Origin: Phycisphaerae bacterium
GTDB taxonomy: Bacteria; Planctomycetota; Phycisphaerae; Phycisphaerales; UBA1924
Length of the DNA stretch: 64,000 nucleotides
Reading direction: 5' to 3'
Assembly: GCA_030432255.1 (NCBI GenBank)
Contig: JAUIHS010000013.1
Span: 1 to 64,000 of the forward strand
Both the position numbers and the translations under genes were made by a program. This document shows, piece after piece, positions 7,907 to 16,625 of the stretch. How positions within the stretch are numbered: position 1 is the stretch's first letter; each line of letters opens with the position of its first letter. The notes under the pieces were generated by a model, which was not told the origin of the DNA, did no database searches, and was given only the letters and a program-made list of their open reading frames with translations.

Positions 7907-9049
7907 TCAGCGACGGCGACGCCCGCCGGCAAGCATGCCCGCCGCGGCGAACAGCACGGCCGCACCCGGCGCCGGCACCTCACCATCCAGCACGACAACC
8001 CGCGTCGTTCCATCCGGTGCGAGCGCATGGCAGTAGATCCGCGACCCATCATCGCTGATGTGCTGCGTCGCCGTGAGGATCCAGCCATCCGGGATGAACG
8101 GCGCAAAGACCTCGTTCAGATCGTACGACTCGCCCGATGCGAACTCATGAATGAACGCGTGGTTCGTCAGCCCAGGACCAAAGAGGTTTCCGCCGCCGAT
8201 CGTGCCACTGTAGTTCATCGCGGACATGTTGCCCCAGATCCGGCCATCAACGCCCGGCACGATGTGACCCATGCCCGCCGCATCCCAGTACGCCGGCTGC
8301 CCCAGCGGAGTCTGCGACGGAATCGTGATGCTGCCGCCAACCATCGATCCATCGCCCGAAAGCTCGCCGCCCACACCACCAATGTTGATCGACGTCGCGC
8401 CCGCAGGACTCGTCAACGGCTGCAGCGCACCCGACTCGTAGTTCCAGCGCCAGCCAAACGCATCAACGCCAGGCACATGGCCCATCAAGACCGCAACCGG
8501 GGCAAACGCCGCCATGCCGCGATTGGCCCCCGCGAACGCGCCCGGATCCACCGCCGTGAACGCATCATTGGCCCGCACGAAACCACCGCCCGTCAGCACG
8601 CCCGTCGGCGTCGAAATGCTGAACGCCGTCGCACCGTTGTTCGTTCCGTACACCAACCCGTAGGCCGGATTCGGACCGCCCGCAAAGGCAATGTCCGTAC
8701 CCGGAAGGTTCGTTCCCACCGCATCCGCAATGTTCCAGCGCTGAGGCGTCGCGCCATGCAGACCACCCACCGCCACCATGCCATCCGGCGACAGCCGCTG
8801 CGGCGCACCGACGCCGGACGTGGTGTACAGCACACCGCCCGCCTTCACGCGCACCGTGTTGTTGCTCAGAACACCGACATACGACATGCCGTCCGCCGAA
8901 ATGTCGTGCACCTGCGTGAAGTACAAACCACTGCCCGGATCATCCAACGGACCAAACGCCAAAGGCGTGTACGCCGCGGAAGCAACGGAGGCGGACATCA
9001 ACGCAACCATCGCCGGCACGGCCGGCGCACCTGCAAAGACAGAACGCAT
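7907..9049 (-). CDS. Secreted PEP-CTERM-like protein with a repeat-rich beta domain
   Basis: A 380-residue exported protein. A signal peptide ends near residue 25 (ALMSASVASA), then a Gly-, Ala- and Asn-rich region with recurring 'DG' turns (ISADGMSYVG, LSPDGMVAVG, LSGDGSMVGG, ISDDGSRIYC) that resembles HAF-type beta-propeller repeats. It ends in VPAPGAAVLFAAAGML and GGRRRR, a sorting tail of motif, hydrophobic helix and basic end, with PAPGAA in place of canonical PEP. Such tails are cut by exosortases; none is in the window. The ATG at 9049 has GGAG 8 bases upstream; a TTG two codons earlier is less likely. A strong terminator follows. Confidence 0.8.
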   Translation of the reverse strand: MRSVFAGAPAVPAMVALMSASVASAAYTPLAFGPLDDPGSGLYFTQVHDISADGMSYVGVLSNNTVRVKAGGVLYTTSGVGAPQRLSPDGMVAVGGLHGATPQRWNIADAVGTNLPGTDIAFAGGPNPAYGLVYGTNNGATAFSISTPTGVLTGGGFVRANDAFTAVDPGAFAGANRGMAAFAPVAVLMGHVPGVDAFGWRWNYESGALQPLTSPAGATSINIGGVGGELSGDGSMVGGSITIPSQTPLGQPAYWDAAGMGHIVPGVDGRIWGNMSAMNYSGTIGGGNLFGPGLTNHAFIHEFASGESYDLNEVFAPFIPDGWILTATQHISDDGSRIYCHALAPDGTTRVVVLDGEVPAPGAAVLFAAAGMLAGGRRRR

Positions 9050-9215
9050 ACACAATTCTCCTGTGAAATCTCTCTGCTCGACTCCCGATCACCTGTGCTG
9101 TGATCGACACCAATATCGTCCCGAGCGATACCCCACCTGTCAATAGGCAGCCTGCGCCCCACGCCCCGCGCGCCTGAACCCCGCCGGGTCAATCCGGATT
9201 ATCGGGCGCGGCCGC

Positions 9216-9701
9216 CTACATCTCCCGCGCCCACTCGTAGGCCTGTTCCCGCGCCGAGTCCGTCTGCGACATGATGTACACCGTCAGAAGCCAGACGTCG
9301 TGCACACTGAGCTTCCCCAAGTACGACGGCATCAGGCCAGGGTACGCCGCATTCCTGTGGTTCTTCGGATCGAGCAGCGACATGCGGACGTAGCCAGGGT
9401 CGTACGTGGCCGACCCGCCATTGGCCAGTGCAACCGTGCTCCCCCACTGACCCGCATAGGACGGACCGACCCCCTTCGAGCCGTCCGACTTGTGACAGAC
9501 AGCGCACCCCAGTTTGACGTGCAACCGCCGCCCCTCCGCAATCAGCGGCGGCTCATCCACGACAGCCTCCCGCCCCGACTCCGACCCAGCCGCACTCCCC
9601 GGAGCCGCCGCACGCATCGGCGCCAACTGCCCGACCATCCAGACAACGATCCCCGCGATCAGCACGAGAACACACGCTATGAAAATGATGGGACCTCTCA
9701 T
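9216..9701 (-). CDS. Membrane-anchored monohaem c-type cytochrome
   Basis: A 161-residue protein with an uncleaved-looking N-terminal helix (GPIIFIACVLVLIAGIVVW), a flexible Ala/Ser/Gly linker, and a class I cytochrome c domain. The haem site is CAVCHKSDGSKGVGPSYAG, and MPSYLGKLSVHDV probably supplies the axial Met. This arrangement is like the cytochrome c domains fused to or associated with cytochrome oxidase subunit II, so a role in periplasmic electron transfer is likely (inference). Start at ATG 9701 with GGAG 5 bases upstream. No oxidase genes are next to it. Confidence 0.85.
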   Translation of the reverse strand: MRGPIIFIACVLVLIAGIVVWMVGQLAPMRAAAPGSAAGSESGREAVVDEPPLIAEGRRLHVKLGCAVCHKSDGSKGVGPSYAGQWGSTVALANGGSATYDPGYVRMSLLDPKNHRNAAYPGLMPSYLGKLSVHDVWLLTVYIMSQTDSAREQAYEWAREM

Positions 9702-10018
9702 GCACACTCCAACAGTCCGAAACGAAGAACCAATTCACAACCAGTGTAAGACCGAATAAGCCCCCACACACCCCGCTCCCCACTCCCCACACCTCGCACC
9801 CCGCTCCCCGCTCCCCGCACCCCGCACCCCGCTCCCCGCTCCCCGCACCAACGTCCGCATACCACCGCACTTCACCGCACAACCCGCACAGACCGAACCC
9901 CTCCAGGCCGGTGACGACGTCGCCTGTTTGCCACGCTCCAGACTCGTGGCATGTTGCAGGTGGTCGGGCAGTCAGGCGCCCGCGAACACGTCACACAAGC
10001 ACAGAGAGAAGACGAGCC
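9702..10018. other. 317-bp divergent intergenic region with C-rich tandem repeat
   Basis: Lies between two divergent genes. 9771-9848 is a tandem array of CCCCGCTC/CCCCGCAC words. The same words occur before mutL (3487-3514), at 16190-16220 and 16350-16388, and on the other strand at 24920-24950. The remaining part shows no clear promoter; AGAGAGAAG ahead of 10019 may act as a weak ribosome site. Confidence 0.6.
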
Positions 10019-10702
10019 ATGCACAAGAGCACACTTGCACTCAGCGCGATCGTTGCCGCCATGTCCGCCGCCTCCGCCGGTCACGCCGCCATGATCGAAG
10101 ACGGTCTCTACCAGCTTCACAACCACCCCGATGGCAACGCCGCTTCCCCCTTCTACGGCATGCGCCTCGACGAACTCTACAACGCCACCGGTGGCCACGA
10201 CATCTTCACCTTCGACTTCGATCACGTCGACTCCAACATGCAGATGACCATCGACGGCACCGAAATCCACATCTTCGGAACCGTCTACGGCGGCCGCGAT
10301 ACCGGCTCCAGCTACGCCAACGACAGCTACCTCGGTGTCTACACCGTCGACTTCACCTACAACATGGGCGTCATGACCGTCCCCGGTGATGACGACGTGT
10401 GGGTCGACACCACCAACAACGTCAACACCGGAACCATCGACACGCCCCTCGGCGATACCATCGCCCTCGAGGACGAACGAGGCAACTACGGTTACTCCAT
10501 CCGCATCGGTGACGAGAACAACGACAACGGCCATCGCGGCCACGACGGCATCTCCGGCTGGGGCTGGCTCAACCACGGCGGTCACCCGCACGTCGCCGCC
10601 AGCGACTGGCTCTTCACCGCCGAACTCGTGCCCACGCCGGGTGCCGCGAGCCTCTTCGCCGCCAGCGGTGCGATGCTGATCCGCCGCCGTCGCTCGAACT
10701 GA
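10019..10702 (+). CDS. Secreted PEP-CTERM-like protein
   Basis: A 227-residue exported protein. The signal peptide covers about residues 1-24 (LALSAIVAAMSAASAGHAA); the mature part is Asp-, Gly-, His- and Asn-rich (GDENNDNGHRGHDG), suggesting metal or calcium binding. The C-terminus VPTPGAASLFAASGAMLIRR followed by RRSN is a PEP-CTERM-like sorting tail of the PTPGAA kind. The first residue is set at 10019 because the signal peptide begins there; upstream in-frame codons do not look like protein. Two hairpins follow, the second a clear terminator. No known enzymatic domain. Confidence 0.75.
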   Translation: MHKSTLALSAIVAAMSAASAGHAAMIEDGLYQLHNHPDGNAASPFYGMRLDELYNATGGHDIFTFDFDHVDSNMQMTIDGTEIHIFGTVYGGRDTGSSYANDSYLGVYTVDFTYNMGVMTVPGDDDVWVDTTNNVNTGTIDTPLGDTIALEDERGNYGYSIRIGDENNDNGHRGHDGISGWGWLNHGGHPHVAASDWLFTAELVPTPGAASLFAASGAMLIRRRRSN

Positions 10703-10735
10703 ACGACTGACCAACGCTTGCTTGCTCTGACTCTT

Positions 10736-10768
10736 GGCTGCCGGTCATCCCTGACCGGACCGGCAGCC
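10736..10768 (+). other. Inverted repeat downstream of the gene at 10019-10702
   Basis: GGCTGCCGGTC pairs perfectly with GACCGGCAGCC around an 11-base loop that itself contains CTGACCGG. No T-run follows. It may protect the mRNA 3' end or act with the terminator at 10871. Confidence 0.5.
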
Positions 10769-10870
10769 ACCCGGACATCGGAAGACCGGACCTAACCTCA
10801 CCGGCTCGCCGAACCCATCCGACCGCTGCCCCGCCACTCCTGGTCCGACGCGACCTCATTGGGGAAAAGG

Positions 10871-10904
10871 CCACACGACGCCGAGATGCGTCGTGTGGTT
10901 TTTT
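10871..10904 (+). terminator. Rho-independent terminator
   Basis: CCACACGACGC and GCGTCGTGTGG form an 11-bp stem with loop CGAGAT, followed by TTTTTT. It ends the transcript of the PEP-CTERM-like gene and insulates the next gene. Confidence 0.85.
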
Positions 10905-10955
10905 GTCTGTCCCTGAACCCGCGGATCGCGACACGTCGCTTCACCGACAAGTCCG

Positions 10956-10961
10956 TAGACT
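10956..10961 (+). promoter_or_regulatory. Putative -10 box TAGACT, 6 bases before the start at 10968
   Basis: TAGACT, spacer GCTCGA, then ATG. No Shine-Dalgarno; consistent with a leaderless transcript. Confidence 0.45.
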
Positions 10962-10967
10962 GCTCGA

Positions 10968-11819
10968 ATGCGACTGCATCGTGACGATGACATCCTGCCG
11001 CACCCCCACGCCAGTACCGTTTTTCGCAACTCCAGATTCATCCAGATTCTCACAGCACTGGTCTGCGTCGCAATCGGTGTTGCCCTGACGTGGTGGGCTT
11101 TCGCCGAGGGCATCCTCATCTTCAAGATCAGCGCCATCCTCGTTGATCTCGTCTTCCCGCCCATCGCCATCACTCTCATGCTGCGGAGTTTCAGCAGGCA
11201 CAACTGGCGGCTGCGCATGGATCACTCCGGGATCTGCGTCCGCTTCCGTTCACACCTGCGCGGCCGCGCCCCGCGAGAACAGCCCGAGGCCGTCGAACTC
11301 AATTGGGATGACGTGGCATCCGTCTGCGGCATCACGGAGATCCTCCGCGAGAAACGGCCGGGTGAAACCGAAACCAGGACGAAGCGCAGAAGTCTTGAGA
11401 TCAGGCTCCAGTGCGAAAACGTCGAAGCACTTGGACTCGCGATACTGGAGGATCTGAAGCCGTCGCCGCCGCGGTCATACCTCGGGATCAAGGTCCGAGG
11501 CGGTTGGGTCCATCACCCCGTCGTCTGGCTGGACCGTGGCGCCATCCGAGTGCACATGCATGGGCGTCGCGACCAGGTCCGGCCCACCCTGACCAAGGCG
11601 CTCGCCCTCGCCGGCAGGCACGTGACGGTCGACCCTCTCGAGATCATCGACGACGGCGGCGTGCGCGGCCTGAGTGAGTCGGAGATCAACGATCACGTCG
11701 ATCGACTCGTCCAGTCCGGTGATCGAATCGCTGCCGTGAGAGCGATCCGTGAACGAACCGGCTGTTCCCTGACCGAGGCAAAGAGAACCGTCGATCACAT
11801 GATCGACCCGGACGGATGA
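10968..11819 (+). CDS. Membrane protein with ribosomal L7/L12-like C-terminal segment
   Basis: A 283-residue protein with two membrane helices at about residues 24-50 and 52-72, a soluble middle region, and at about 245-280 the segment SGDRIAAVRAIRERTGCSLT followed by EAKRTVD. This copies the fold signature of the L7/L12 C-terminal domain (K-I-x-VI-K-x-VRxxTGLGLKEAKxxV). Such tails occur in several small bacterial membrane proteins, where they are thought to mediate protein contacts. No pathway can be named. The start follows the TAGACT box. It is convergent with the LuxR-type gene. Confidence 0.7.
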   Translation: MRLHRDDDILPHPHASTVFRNSRFIQILTALVCVAIGVALTWWAFAEGILIFKISAILVDLVFPPIAITLMLRSFSRHNWRLRMDHSGICVRFRSHLRGRAPREQPEAVELNWDDVASVCGITEILREKRPGETETRTKRRSLEIRLQCENVEALGLAILEDLKPSPPRSYLGIKVRGGWVHHPVVWLDRGAIRVHMHGRRDQVRPTLTKALALAGRHVTVDPLEIIDDGGVRGLSESEINDHVDRLVQSGDRIAAVRAIRERTGCSLTEAKRTVDHMIDPDG

Positions 11820-11832
11820 TGGAGCAGCGCAG

Positions 11833-11879
11833 AAAAACGCCTCGTCGCCTGCTCGAACATGGAGTCAGACGACGAGGCG
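11833..11879 (-). terminator. Rho-independent terminator of the LuxR-type gene
   Basis: CGCCTCGTCG (11838-11847) pairs with CGACGAGGCG (11870-11879) around a 22-base loop, and on the minus strand five T residues follow. Confidence 0.65.
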
Positions 11880-12024
11880 ATGGCGCGAACACAGCCGGTT
11901 CATCACGCGTGGATTCACTGGATGGACACGCGTCGTCATGATCGACCGACGCGCGGAACAGAGTCCGGATACCCGGCAAAATGGGCCGTGCGGCCCACGA
12001 CAGGTCTGACGCCTGACGCGCCTG

Positions 12025-12705
12025 TCAGTTCTCGAGGACCACCCGCCGCAGGTAGGCATCCTCCGGACGAATGCCGGTATCGCGCACCAGCGAAACGAGT
12101 TCGCACCGGTCGCGAAGACCCAGCTTCGCGCCGATCCGCTCACGGAAGCGCCGGATGGTGTGCACCGACCGACCGATCTCGCGGGCCGTCTCCCGCAGGG
12201 AAAGGCCGCGCCCGATGTAGCCGAGCACTTCAAGTTCGCGGGTCGTGAGACGGGCCAGCTCACCAAGGTGCGCGTACTCCGCTTCATCAACCTCGTGACG
12301 CTCGGGCAGCGTCGACTGCACCGGAGCCGGACGCGTCGCAATCAACGTCTGCTCAGCATCCTCGATGTAGGAAAACGTCGACCGCACACGCCGCCCCAGC
12401 CACACCGCCTGCCCAACCATCGGCCGACGCGTCAGTCGGGCCTGCTCAAGAATCCGACTCAGCCGATCAACCACCGGCGCCGGAGCCTTCTCCGGAATCG
12501 ATACACCGATGACATCCTCCGGACTCCCGCCCACCGTCAGCATCGCGGCGACCTCATCCGCGTACGTCACGCGAAGATCGTGCGAGACAGCCCAGACGCC
12601 GATCATCGGATCCGCCGCGAATGCCTCCCAGACAGGGGTCATGGCCGGCGAGAGCCACGCGGGCGTCACCGACTGGCGTTCGATTGGGACTGAGAAAGGG
12701 CTCAT
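12025..12705 (-). CDS. LuxR-type transcriptional regulator with PAS-like N-terminus
   Basis: A 226-residue protein. Residues 153-205 are a LuxR/GerE helix-turn-helix: LTTRELEVLGYIGRGLSLRE, TAREIGRSVHTIRRFRERIG and KLGLRDRCELVSLV. The N-terminal 130 residues (MIGVWAVSHDLRVTYADEVA, then SPEDVIGVSIPE) look like a PAS sensor, so it is more likely a small-ligand sensor than a two-component receiver (no phospho-Asp motif). Start at ATG 12705; a TTG seven codons upstream cannot be excluded and no strong ribosome site is present for either. A terminator lies at 11833-11879. Targets unknown. Confidence 0.75.
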   Translation of the reverse strand: MSPFSVPIERQSVTPAWLSPAMTPVWEAFAADPMIGVWAVSHDLRVTYADEVAAMLTVGGSPEDVIGVSIPEKAPAPVVDRLSRILEQARLTRRPMVGQAVWLGRRVRSTFSYIEDAEQTLIATRPAPVQSTLPERHEVDEAEYAHLGELARLTTRELEVLGYIGRGLSLRETAREIGRSVHTIRRFRERIGAKLGLRDRCELVSLVRDTGIRPEDAYLRRVVLEN

Positions 12706-12861
12706 GATTGCGTAAGGTTCGTCCAAGCAAGGACTTGGGTTCCACGAAGGTGAAGAAAATCACATCGAGAGCACCCACGAGCCGGGATCATAGGCACGCC
12801 AGCAACCCACGGCCAACCCGCACCTCAGGATTGTCGCATTGGAGCGGAAGCTCGGCCCCGT

Positions 12862-13650
12862 TCAGGCCGCCTGCTTCACCTTGGGGGTCTTCTTCTCCGC
12901 GCGATCGGAGAGTTCCTTCAGACCCTTGAGGCCGCCGCTTCCCTGGAAGACCGCGCCGACGATCACCGCCACGCCGACGATCAACGGCACCATGAGCGGC
13001 TTGTCGTTCATCCGTCCCACCAGTGCCGAATTGAACGTTTCGACGTGCAACAGCACCGTCAGGATTCCGATGATCAGCAGCGAGGCGCCGCCCACCGTCG
13101 TCATCACGATGACCACCGCACGGTAGGTCATGAATGCCAGCATCCCGACGATGATCAACCCGATCAGCGCGCCGAGATGGTGATTCGTGGCGTCATAACC
13201 CAGCGCCGTCCAGACATTCGCGCCGGCAAACGCGCCGGCAAGGCCGCCGAAGATCGCCGCCGCGTAACGCAGGAAGGGCCACGCGACCACGGCGAAGAGC
13301 ACCGCCATGCAGGTGGCAACGATCACTTCATCGCCGATCGTGCGGCCAAGCGTCATGCCGGCCCAGATGCCGGAAAGCCCGGCCAGGATCACGACCACCG
13401 TCTTGTGCCAGCGGTAGCCGTTCAGCACGCAGATGCCGCCGAGAATGATGAAGATCGCCGCCCACACGAGGTTGATCTGCGTGATCATCTGCGCGAGGGA
13501 ATCGGGGTGATTCAGCACATCCATCCGCTGCGACAGACTCTCGTTCAACACCGCAACCGCGTTGCGCCCCGTGTCGTTCAACGGCATCGCGCCGCCGCTC
13601 GAAGGCGGGGAAGAACTCGCCTGTGCCAGGAGTGTCGTGATAGCGCGCAT
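12862..13650 (-). CDS. Multi-pass membrane protein, DUF4203-like (first downstream partner)
   Basis: A 262-residue protein with about seven helices (AAIFIILGGICVLNGYRW, VVVILAGLSGIWAGMTLG, VIVATCMAVLFAVVAWPFL and others) separated by short loops, in the style of DUF4203/TMEM198 proteins. Those are Gly-rich multi-pass proteins of unknown biochemical role. The C-terminus is lysine-rich (KELSDRAEKKTPKVKQAA). It follows its paralogue (13682-14635) by 31 bases on the same strand, so the pair is one operon and may form a hetero-oligomer (inference). Confidence 0.65.
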   Translation of the reverse strand: MRAITTLLAQASSSPPSSGGAMPLNDTGRNAVAVLNESLSQRMDVLNHPDSLAQMITQINLVWAAIFIILGGICVLNGYRWHKTVVVILAGLSGIWAGMTLGRTIGDEVIVATCMAVLFAVVAWPFLRYAAAIFGGLAGAFAGANVWTALGYDATNHHLGALIGLIIVGMLAFMTYRAVVIVMTTVGGASLLIIGILTVLLHVETFNSALVGRMNDKPLMVPLIVGVAVIVGAVFQGSGGLKGLKELSDRAEKKTPKVKQAA

Positions 13651-13681
13651 GTGGAGCCTGTTCAGGAAACGAGGTGAATCA

Positions 13682-14635
13682 TCAGTCCTTATCGGCCTGA
13701 CGCTTCGAACGCGTCCACTGGATCCACGTCCCCAGCACGGAAATCAGCACCCACGCAATCAGCCACGCCACCGGAATCGCAGGCAGGGCGTTCTCAAGCG
13801 GGATCGGCGTGGCAGAGACCAACCAGACCGCCGCCGGCATCCAGATCGCCGCGCCCCCGAAAGAGGTGACAATCGCCGCACCACGCTTCGGCAACGCCAG
13901 TCCGAGCGCAAATCCTGCCAATGCGCCCCCGATGACCGACGCCACCAGCGCGAACTTCGCCGTCCCCGGCTGCTTCCCCCACCACTCGCGCCCGTGCGAT
14001 TCCCACTGCGCATCAATGAATGCCCGGATCTTCTCCGCGCTCCGCTGAATCATCTCCACGGTGTCCTCGATGGCACCGGCCGTCTCGTCACCCGTCAACT
14101 CGCTCGCCGCACTCGCCCCCTCCTGCACCAGCGCCAGATCGCGCTCGAACGATTCCGTCCGCTCCCTGATCTCATCGATGTACGAGTCAGCGGCGCTCGG
14201 CGCCTCTTCCTGCACCTGCTCCTGCCCCTCCACCATCGGGGGCGGCCCGTGCAGGCTCATCGCGACCGAAGCCACAATCGGCGCCACAATCGCCAGCGTG
14301 ATCGCCAGCGTCGCCGCGATCGCAAACCGGAACGCAATGAACGATGCGATAAAGCCGATCACGCCCCCCGCGGCGACCGTCCACACCGGCTCGATGTAGA
14401 TCCCGAGTGCCGGCGGCAGAAACGCACCGAGCGTCGCACCGGCACCCGTTCCCACCGCGATGAAGAAGAAGCGCAGCACCCCTCGGCCGAATGCCCACAG
14501 CAACAACCCGCCGACCAGCGCGAACATCGAGCCGACGTGCGCCGGGAAGGGGAGCGCATCGATACTGATGCTCTCCGCCGCGGCGGCGGGCGCGGCGGCG
14601 AGAACTGGTGCCAGGATGGAGGCGAGATCAGTCAT
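13682..14635 (-). CDS. Multi-pass membrane protein, DUF4203-like, with a large soluble loop
   Basis: A 317-residue paralogue of the next gene. It has an N-terminal Ala-rich segment, paired Gly-rich helices (SMFALVGGLLLWAFGRGV, FFFIAVGTGAGATLGAFL, VAAGGVIGFIASFIAFRF), then a 90-residue acidic helical loop (about 140-225: SYIDEIRERTESFERDLALV) and four more helices. The loop is absent from the shorter partner. First gene of the two-gene operon; a TATCCT box lies at 14667-14672. Role unknown. Confidence 0.65.
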   Translation of the reverse strand: MTDLASILAPVLAAAPAAAAESISIDALPFPAHVGSMFALVGGLLLWAFGRGVLRFFFIAVGTGAGATLGAFLPPALGIYIEPVWTVAAGGVIGFIASFIAFRFAIAATLAITLAIVAPIVASVAMSLHGPPPMVEGQEQVQEEAPSAADSYIDEIRERTESFERDLALVQEGASAASELTGDETAGAIEDTVEMIQRSAEKIRAFIDAQWESHGREWWGKQPGTAKFALVASVIGGALAGFALGLALPKRGAAIVTSFGGAAIWMPAAVWLVSATPIPLENALPAIPVAWLIAWVLISVLGTWIQWTRSKRQADKD

Positions 14636-14666
14636 GGTGCTGGTCAGGGGGACCCCCGTTGTGAAA

Positions 14667-14672
14667 GGATAG
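14667..14672 (-). promoter_or_regulatory. Putative -10 box for the two-gene membrane operon
   Basis: TATCCT on the minus strand, 31 bases upstream of the ATG at 14635. It lies in the short region divergent from pheA. Confidence 0.35.
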
Positions 14673-14807
14673 GTTTCTCCCGGAAGTGTGGGGTTCTTCA
14701 GTGGTGTTGTTGTGTTTTTCGGTCGAACGGTTACTTTCAGCGTTCGGTCGGTGTCACGGAAAATTGATCAGTGTGTGTTCGGGTTGCAGGAAGGCAGATC
14801 GAGCGGA

Positions 14808-16007
14808 ATGAGTGAAGCGTCAAAGCCATCGGAAGAGGGATCAGCGACACCCGGGCCGGGGGAACGTGGCGCGGGGTTCTGGCGTGATCCCACGAAGGAA
14901 GCCGACGACGCACGCACCCTCGACGAACTCCGCCCCCTCATCGACAAGGTCGATCAGGACATCGTCCGCCTCCTCAACGAACGCGCTGCGCTCGTCATGG
15001 AAGTCGGTCGCTACAAGCGCAACAGCGGCGTGCCCATCTATGCGCCCCACCGCGAACAGGCCGTGCTTGCCAAGGTGCTGGAAGCCAGCGGCGGACCCCT
15101 GCCCGACCAGACCATCGAAGCCGTCTACCGCGAACTCATGAGCGGATCGTTCGCACTGGAGCAACCGTTGCGCATCGGCTACCTCGGACCCAAGGGAACC
15201 TACTCGCACCTCGCGGCCACCAAGCAGTTCGGTTCCTCAGTCAGTTTCGAGGATCTTCATGAGATTGGTGGCGTGTTCACGGAAGTTCGCCGCGGCCACT
15301 GCGACTACGGCCTGGTCCCCATCGAGAACTCCCTCGGTGGCGGCATTGTCGAGACGCTGGACGCTTTCCGCGACTCGGGCATTGAGTTGAACATCTACGC
15401 CGAGGTCCTGCTTGCGGTGCATCATTCGTTGCTCGCCAACTGCGAACCCCGTGACATCAAGCGCATCCATTCCAAGCCCGAGGTCTTCAGCCAGTGCCGC
15501 CAATGGCTCGCGACACAGTTCCCGCAGGCGGAACTGGTACCGGCGCCGAGCAGCAGCCGCGCGGTGCAGACGGCGCATGCGGAAACATTGCTGGAACCGG
15601 AGCGCGGCGCGGCCGCGATCGGCTCAACGCTGGCCGGCCAGTTGTACGGCATGAACGTGATCTTCGAGTCCATCGAGGACGACCCCAACAACATCACCCG
15701 TTTCTTCGTGATCTCGCGCCAGCACACACAGCGTTCGGGTGACGACAAGACATCGATGATGTTCAACACGGCGGACAAGCCGGGCGCGTTGGTACACGTG
15801 TTGCGTGTATTCGAGGAAGCCGGCATCAACCTGACGCACATCGACAAGCGTCCGAGCGGTCGCAACAACTGGCAGTACACCTTCTTCGTCGACGCGGTGG
15901 GCCATCGCGAGGACGAGAACATGCAGTCCGTGATCGCGGCGTTGCAGGAACATTGCAGTGACCTGGTGGTGCTGGGGAGTTACCCGCGCGCAAAGCGGAT
16001 CCTGTAG
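14808..16007 (+). CDS. pheA: Bifunctional chorismate mutase / prephenate dehydratase
   Basis: A 399-residue fusion that converts chorismate to prephenate and then phenylpyruvate for phenylalanine synthesis. Residues about 36-115 are an AroQ chorismate mutase (LRPLIDKVDQDIVRLLNERA, YKRNSGVPIYAPHREQAVL). About 122-300 is prephenate dehydratase (RIGYLGPKGTYSHLAATKQF, VPIENSLGGGIVETLD, and NNITRFFVI carrying the catalytic TRF). About 318-395 is an ACT domain (KPGALVHVLRVFEEAGINLT). The usual ESRP effector motif reads DKRP here (HIDKRPSGRNNW), so Phe feedback may differ. The ATG at 14808 has AGGAAGG about 15 bases upstream; a longer in-frame start at 14688 looks non-coding. Confidence 0.95.
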   Translation: MSEASKPSEEGSATPGPGERGAGFWRDPTKEADDARTLDELRPLIDKVDQDIVRLLNERAALVMEVGRYKRNSGVPIYAPHREQAVLAKVLEASGGPLPDQTIEAVYRELMSGSFALEQPLRIGYLGPKGTYSHLAATKQFGSSVSFEDLHEIGGVFTEVRRGHCDYGLVPIENSLGGGIVETLDAFRDSGIELNIYAEVLLAVHHSLLANCEPRDIKRIHSKPEVFSQCRQWLATQFPQAELVPAPSSSRAVQTAHAETLLEPERGAAAIGSTLAGQLYGMNVIFESIEDDPNNITRFFVISRQHTQRSGDDKTSMMFNTADKPGALVHVLRVFEEAGINLTHIDKRPSGRNNWQYTFFVDAVGHREDENMQSVIAALQEHCSDLVVLGSYPRAKRIL

Positions 16008-16057
16008 TCAGTGAGCGGGTGACTGGTGGCAGGTGGCTGGTGGCTGGGATGATGACA

Positions 16058-16131
16058 GGTGTCACTGCCGTCCCGGCAGCGGAGAGAACGCGCACAGGAA
16101 GGTGCCACTGCTCTGCGAGCAGTGCGAGAAC
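16058..16131 (+). repeat. Composite dispersed hairpin element (type B then type A)
   Basis: 16058-16089 is type B (stem CACTGCCG/CGGCAGCG, loop TCC) ending GAGAGAAC; linker GCGCACAGGAA; 16101-16131 is type A (stem CACTGCTC/GAGCAGTG, loop TGC) ending CGAGAAC. The same B-linker-A order, inverted, occurs at 17203-17273. Confidence 0.75.
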
Positions 16132-16230
16132 GGCGCAGGACCGGGCTTGAAGCTTGAGAGCTTGCAGCTTGGCGCATGCGGAAACTCCCCGCACCCCGCC
16201 CCTCACTCCCCGCGCCCCACACCCCACCTC

Positions 16231-16431
16231 CGTGCGAAGCACGCCCTGTCTGAAAGACAGGTACCGCGCAGCCTGGGGTGAAACCCCAGGTCCCAGCCCC
16301 CGCACGTGCCAAGGGCACGCATTGGCGCAGCCCGGGGTGGCAACCCCGGGCGGCCCTCCCCGCTCCCCGCTCCCAGCTCCCCGCCCCTCCAAAGTGCGCC
16401 TCCGCGCACACCACGCCGTGCGCCAACGCAC
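16231..16431. repeat. Array of seven small hairpins, several with GAA loops
   Basis: CGTGC-GAA-GCACG (16231-16243), CCTGTCT-GAA-AGACAGG (16245-16261), CCTGGGGT-GAA-ACCCCAGG (16272-16290), CGTGCC-AAG-GGCACG (16305-16319), CCCGGGGT-GGCA-ACCCCGGG (16331-16350), GTGCGC-CTCC-GCGCAC (16394-16409), and GTGCG-CCAA-CGCAC (16418-16431). All stems are perfect. Stem sequences differ but loop size and spacing are similar. Confidence 0.7.
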
Positions 16432-16625
16432 ACAACGTGCACCACCGTTCACAAAAACATCCCCCCGCCAGACCGGGACATCTCTCCCCCCGCGCGCCCA
16501 CAACGTGCGCCGCCGCGCGGAAAACACCGCACATCTCCGCCACCGGTGACAGGCCAACAGCACCCAGCCACCAGCCACCCACCACCAGCTACCAGTCACC
16601 AGCCACCCAAGCGGAGCGCCCAACA

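Larger units (their letters stand above)
16008..16625. other. 618-bp gene-free stretch: the densest repeat cluster in the window
   Basis: In order: GGTGGCTGGT words (16019-16047), composite B-A hairpin element (16058-16131), GAGCTTG words (16146-16172), C-rich words (16190-16222), an array of small hairpins (16231-16431), more C-rich words (16350-16388), and CCAGCCA/CCACCAGC words running up to the next gene (16556-16612). Long in-frame readings exist but their composition is that of the repeats. No promoter is evident. Confidence 0.7.

Noticed and set aside
16231..16431. CRISPR array
   Set aside because: No constant repeat and no regular spacers; each unit is its own hairpin.
16278..16625. 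N-terminal extension of the gene at 16626
   Set aside because: The extra codons translate hairpin and CCAGCCA repeat DNA.
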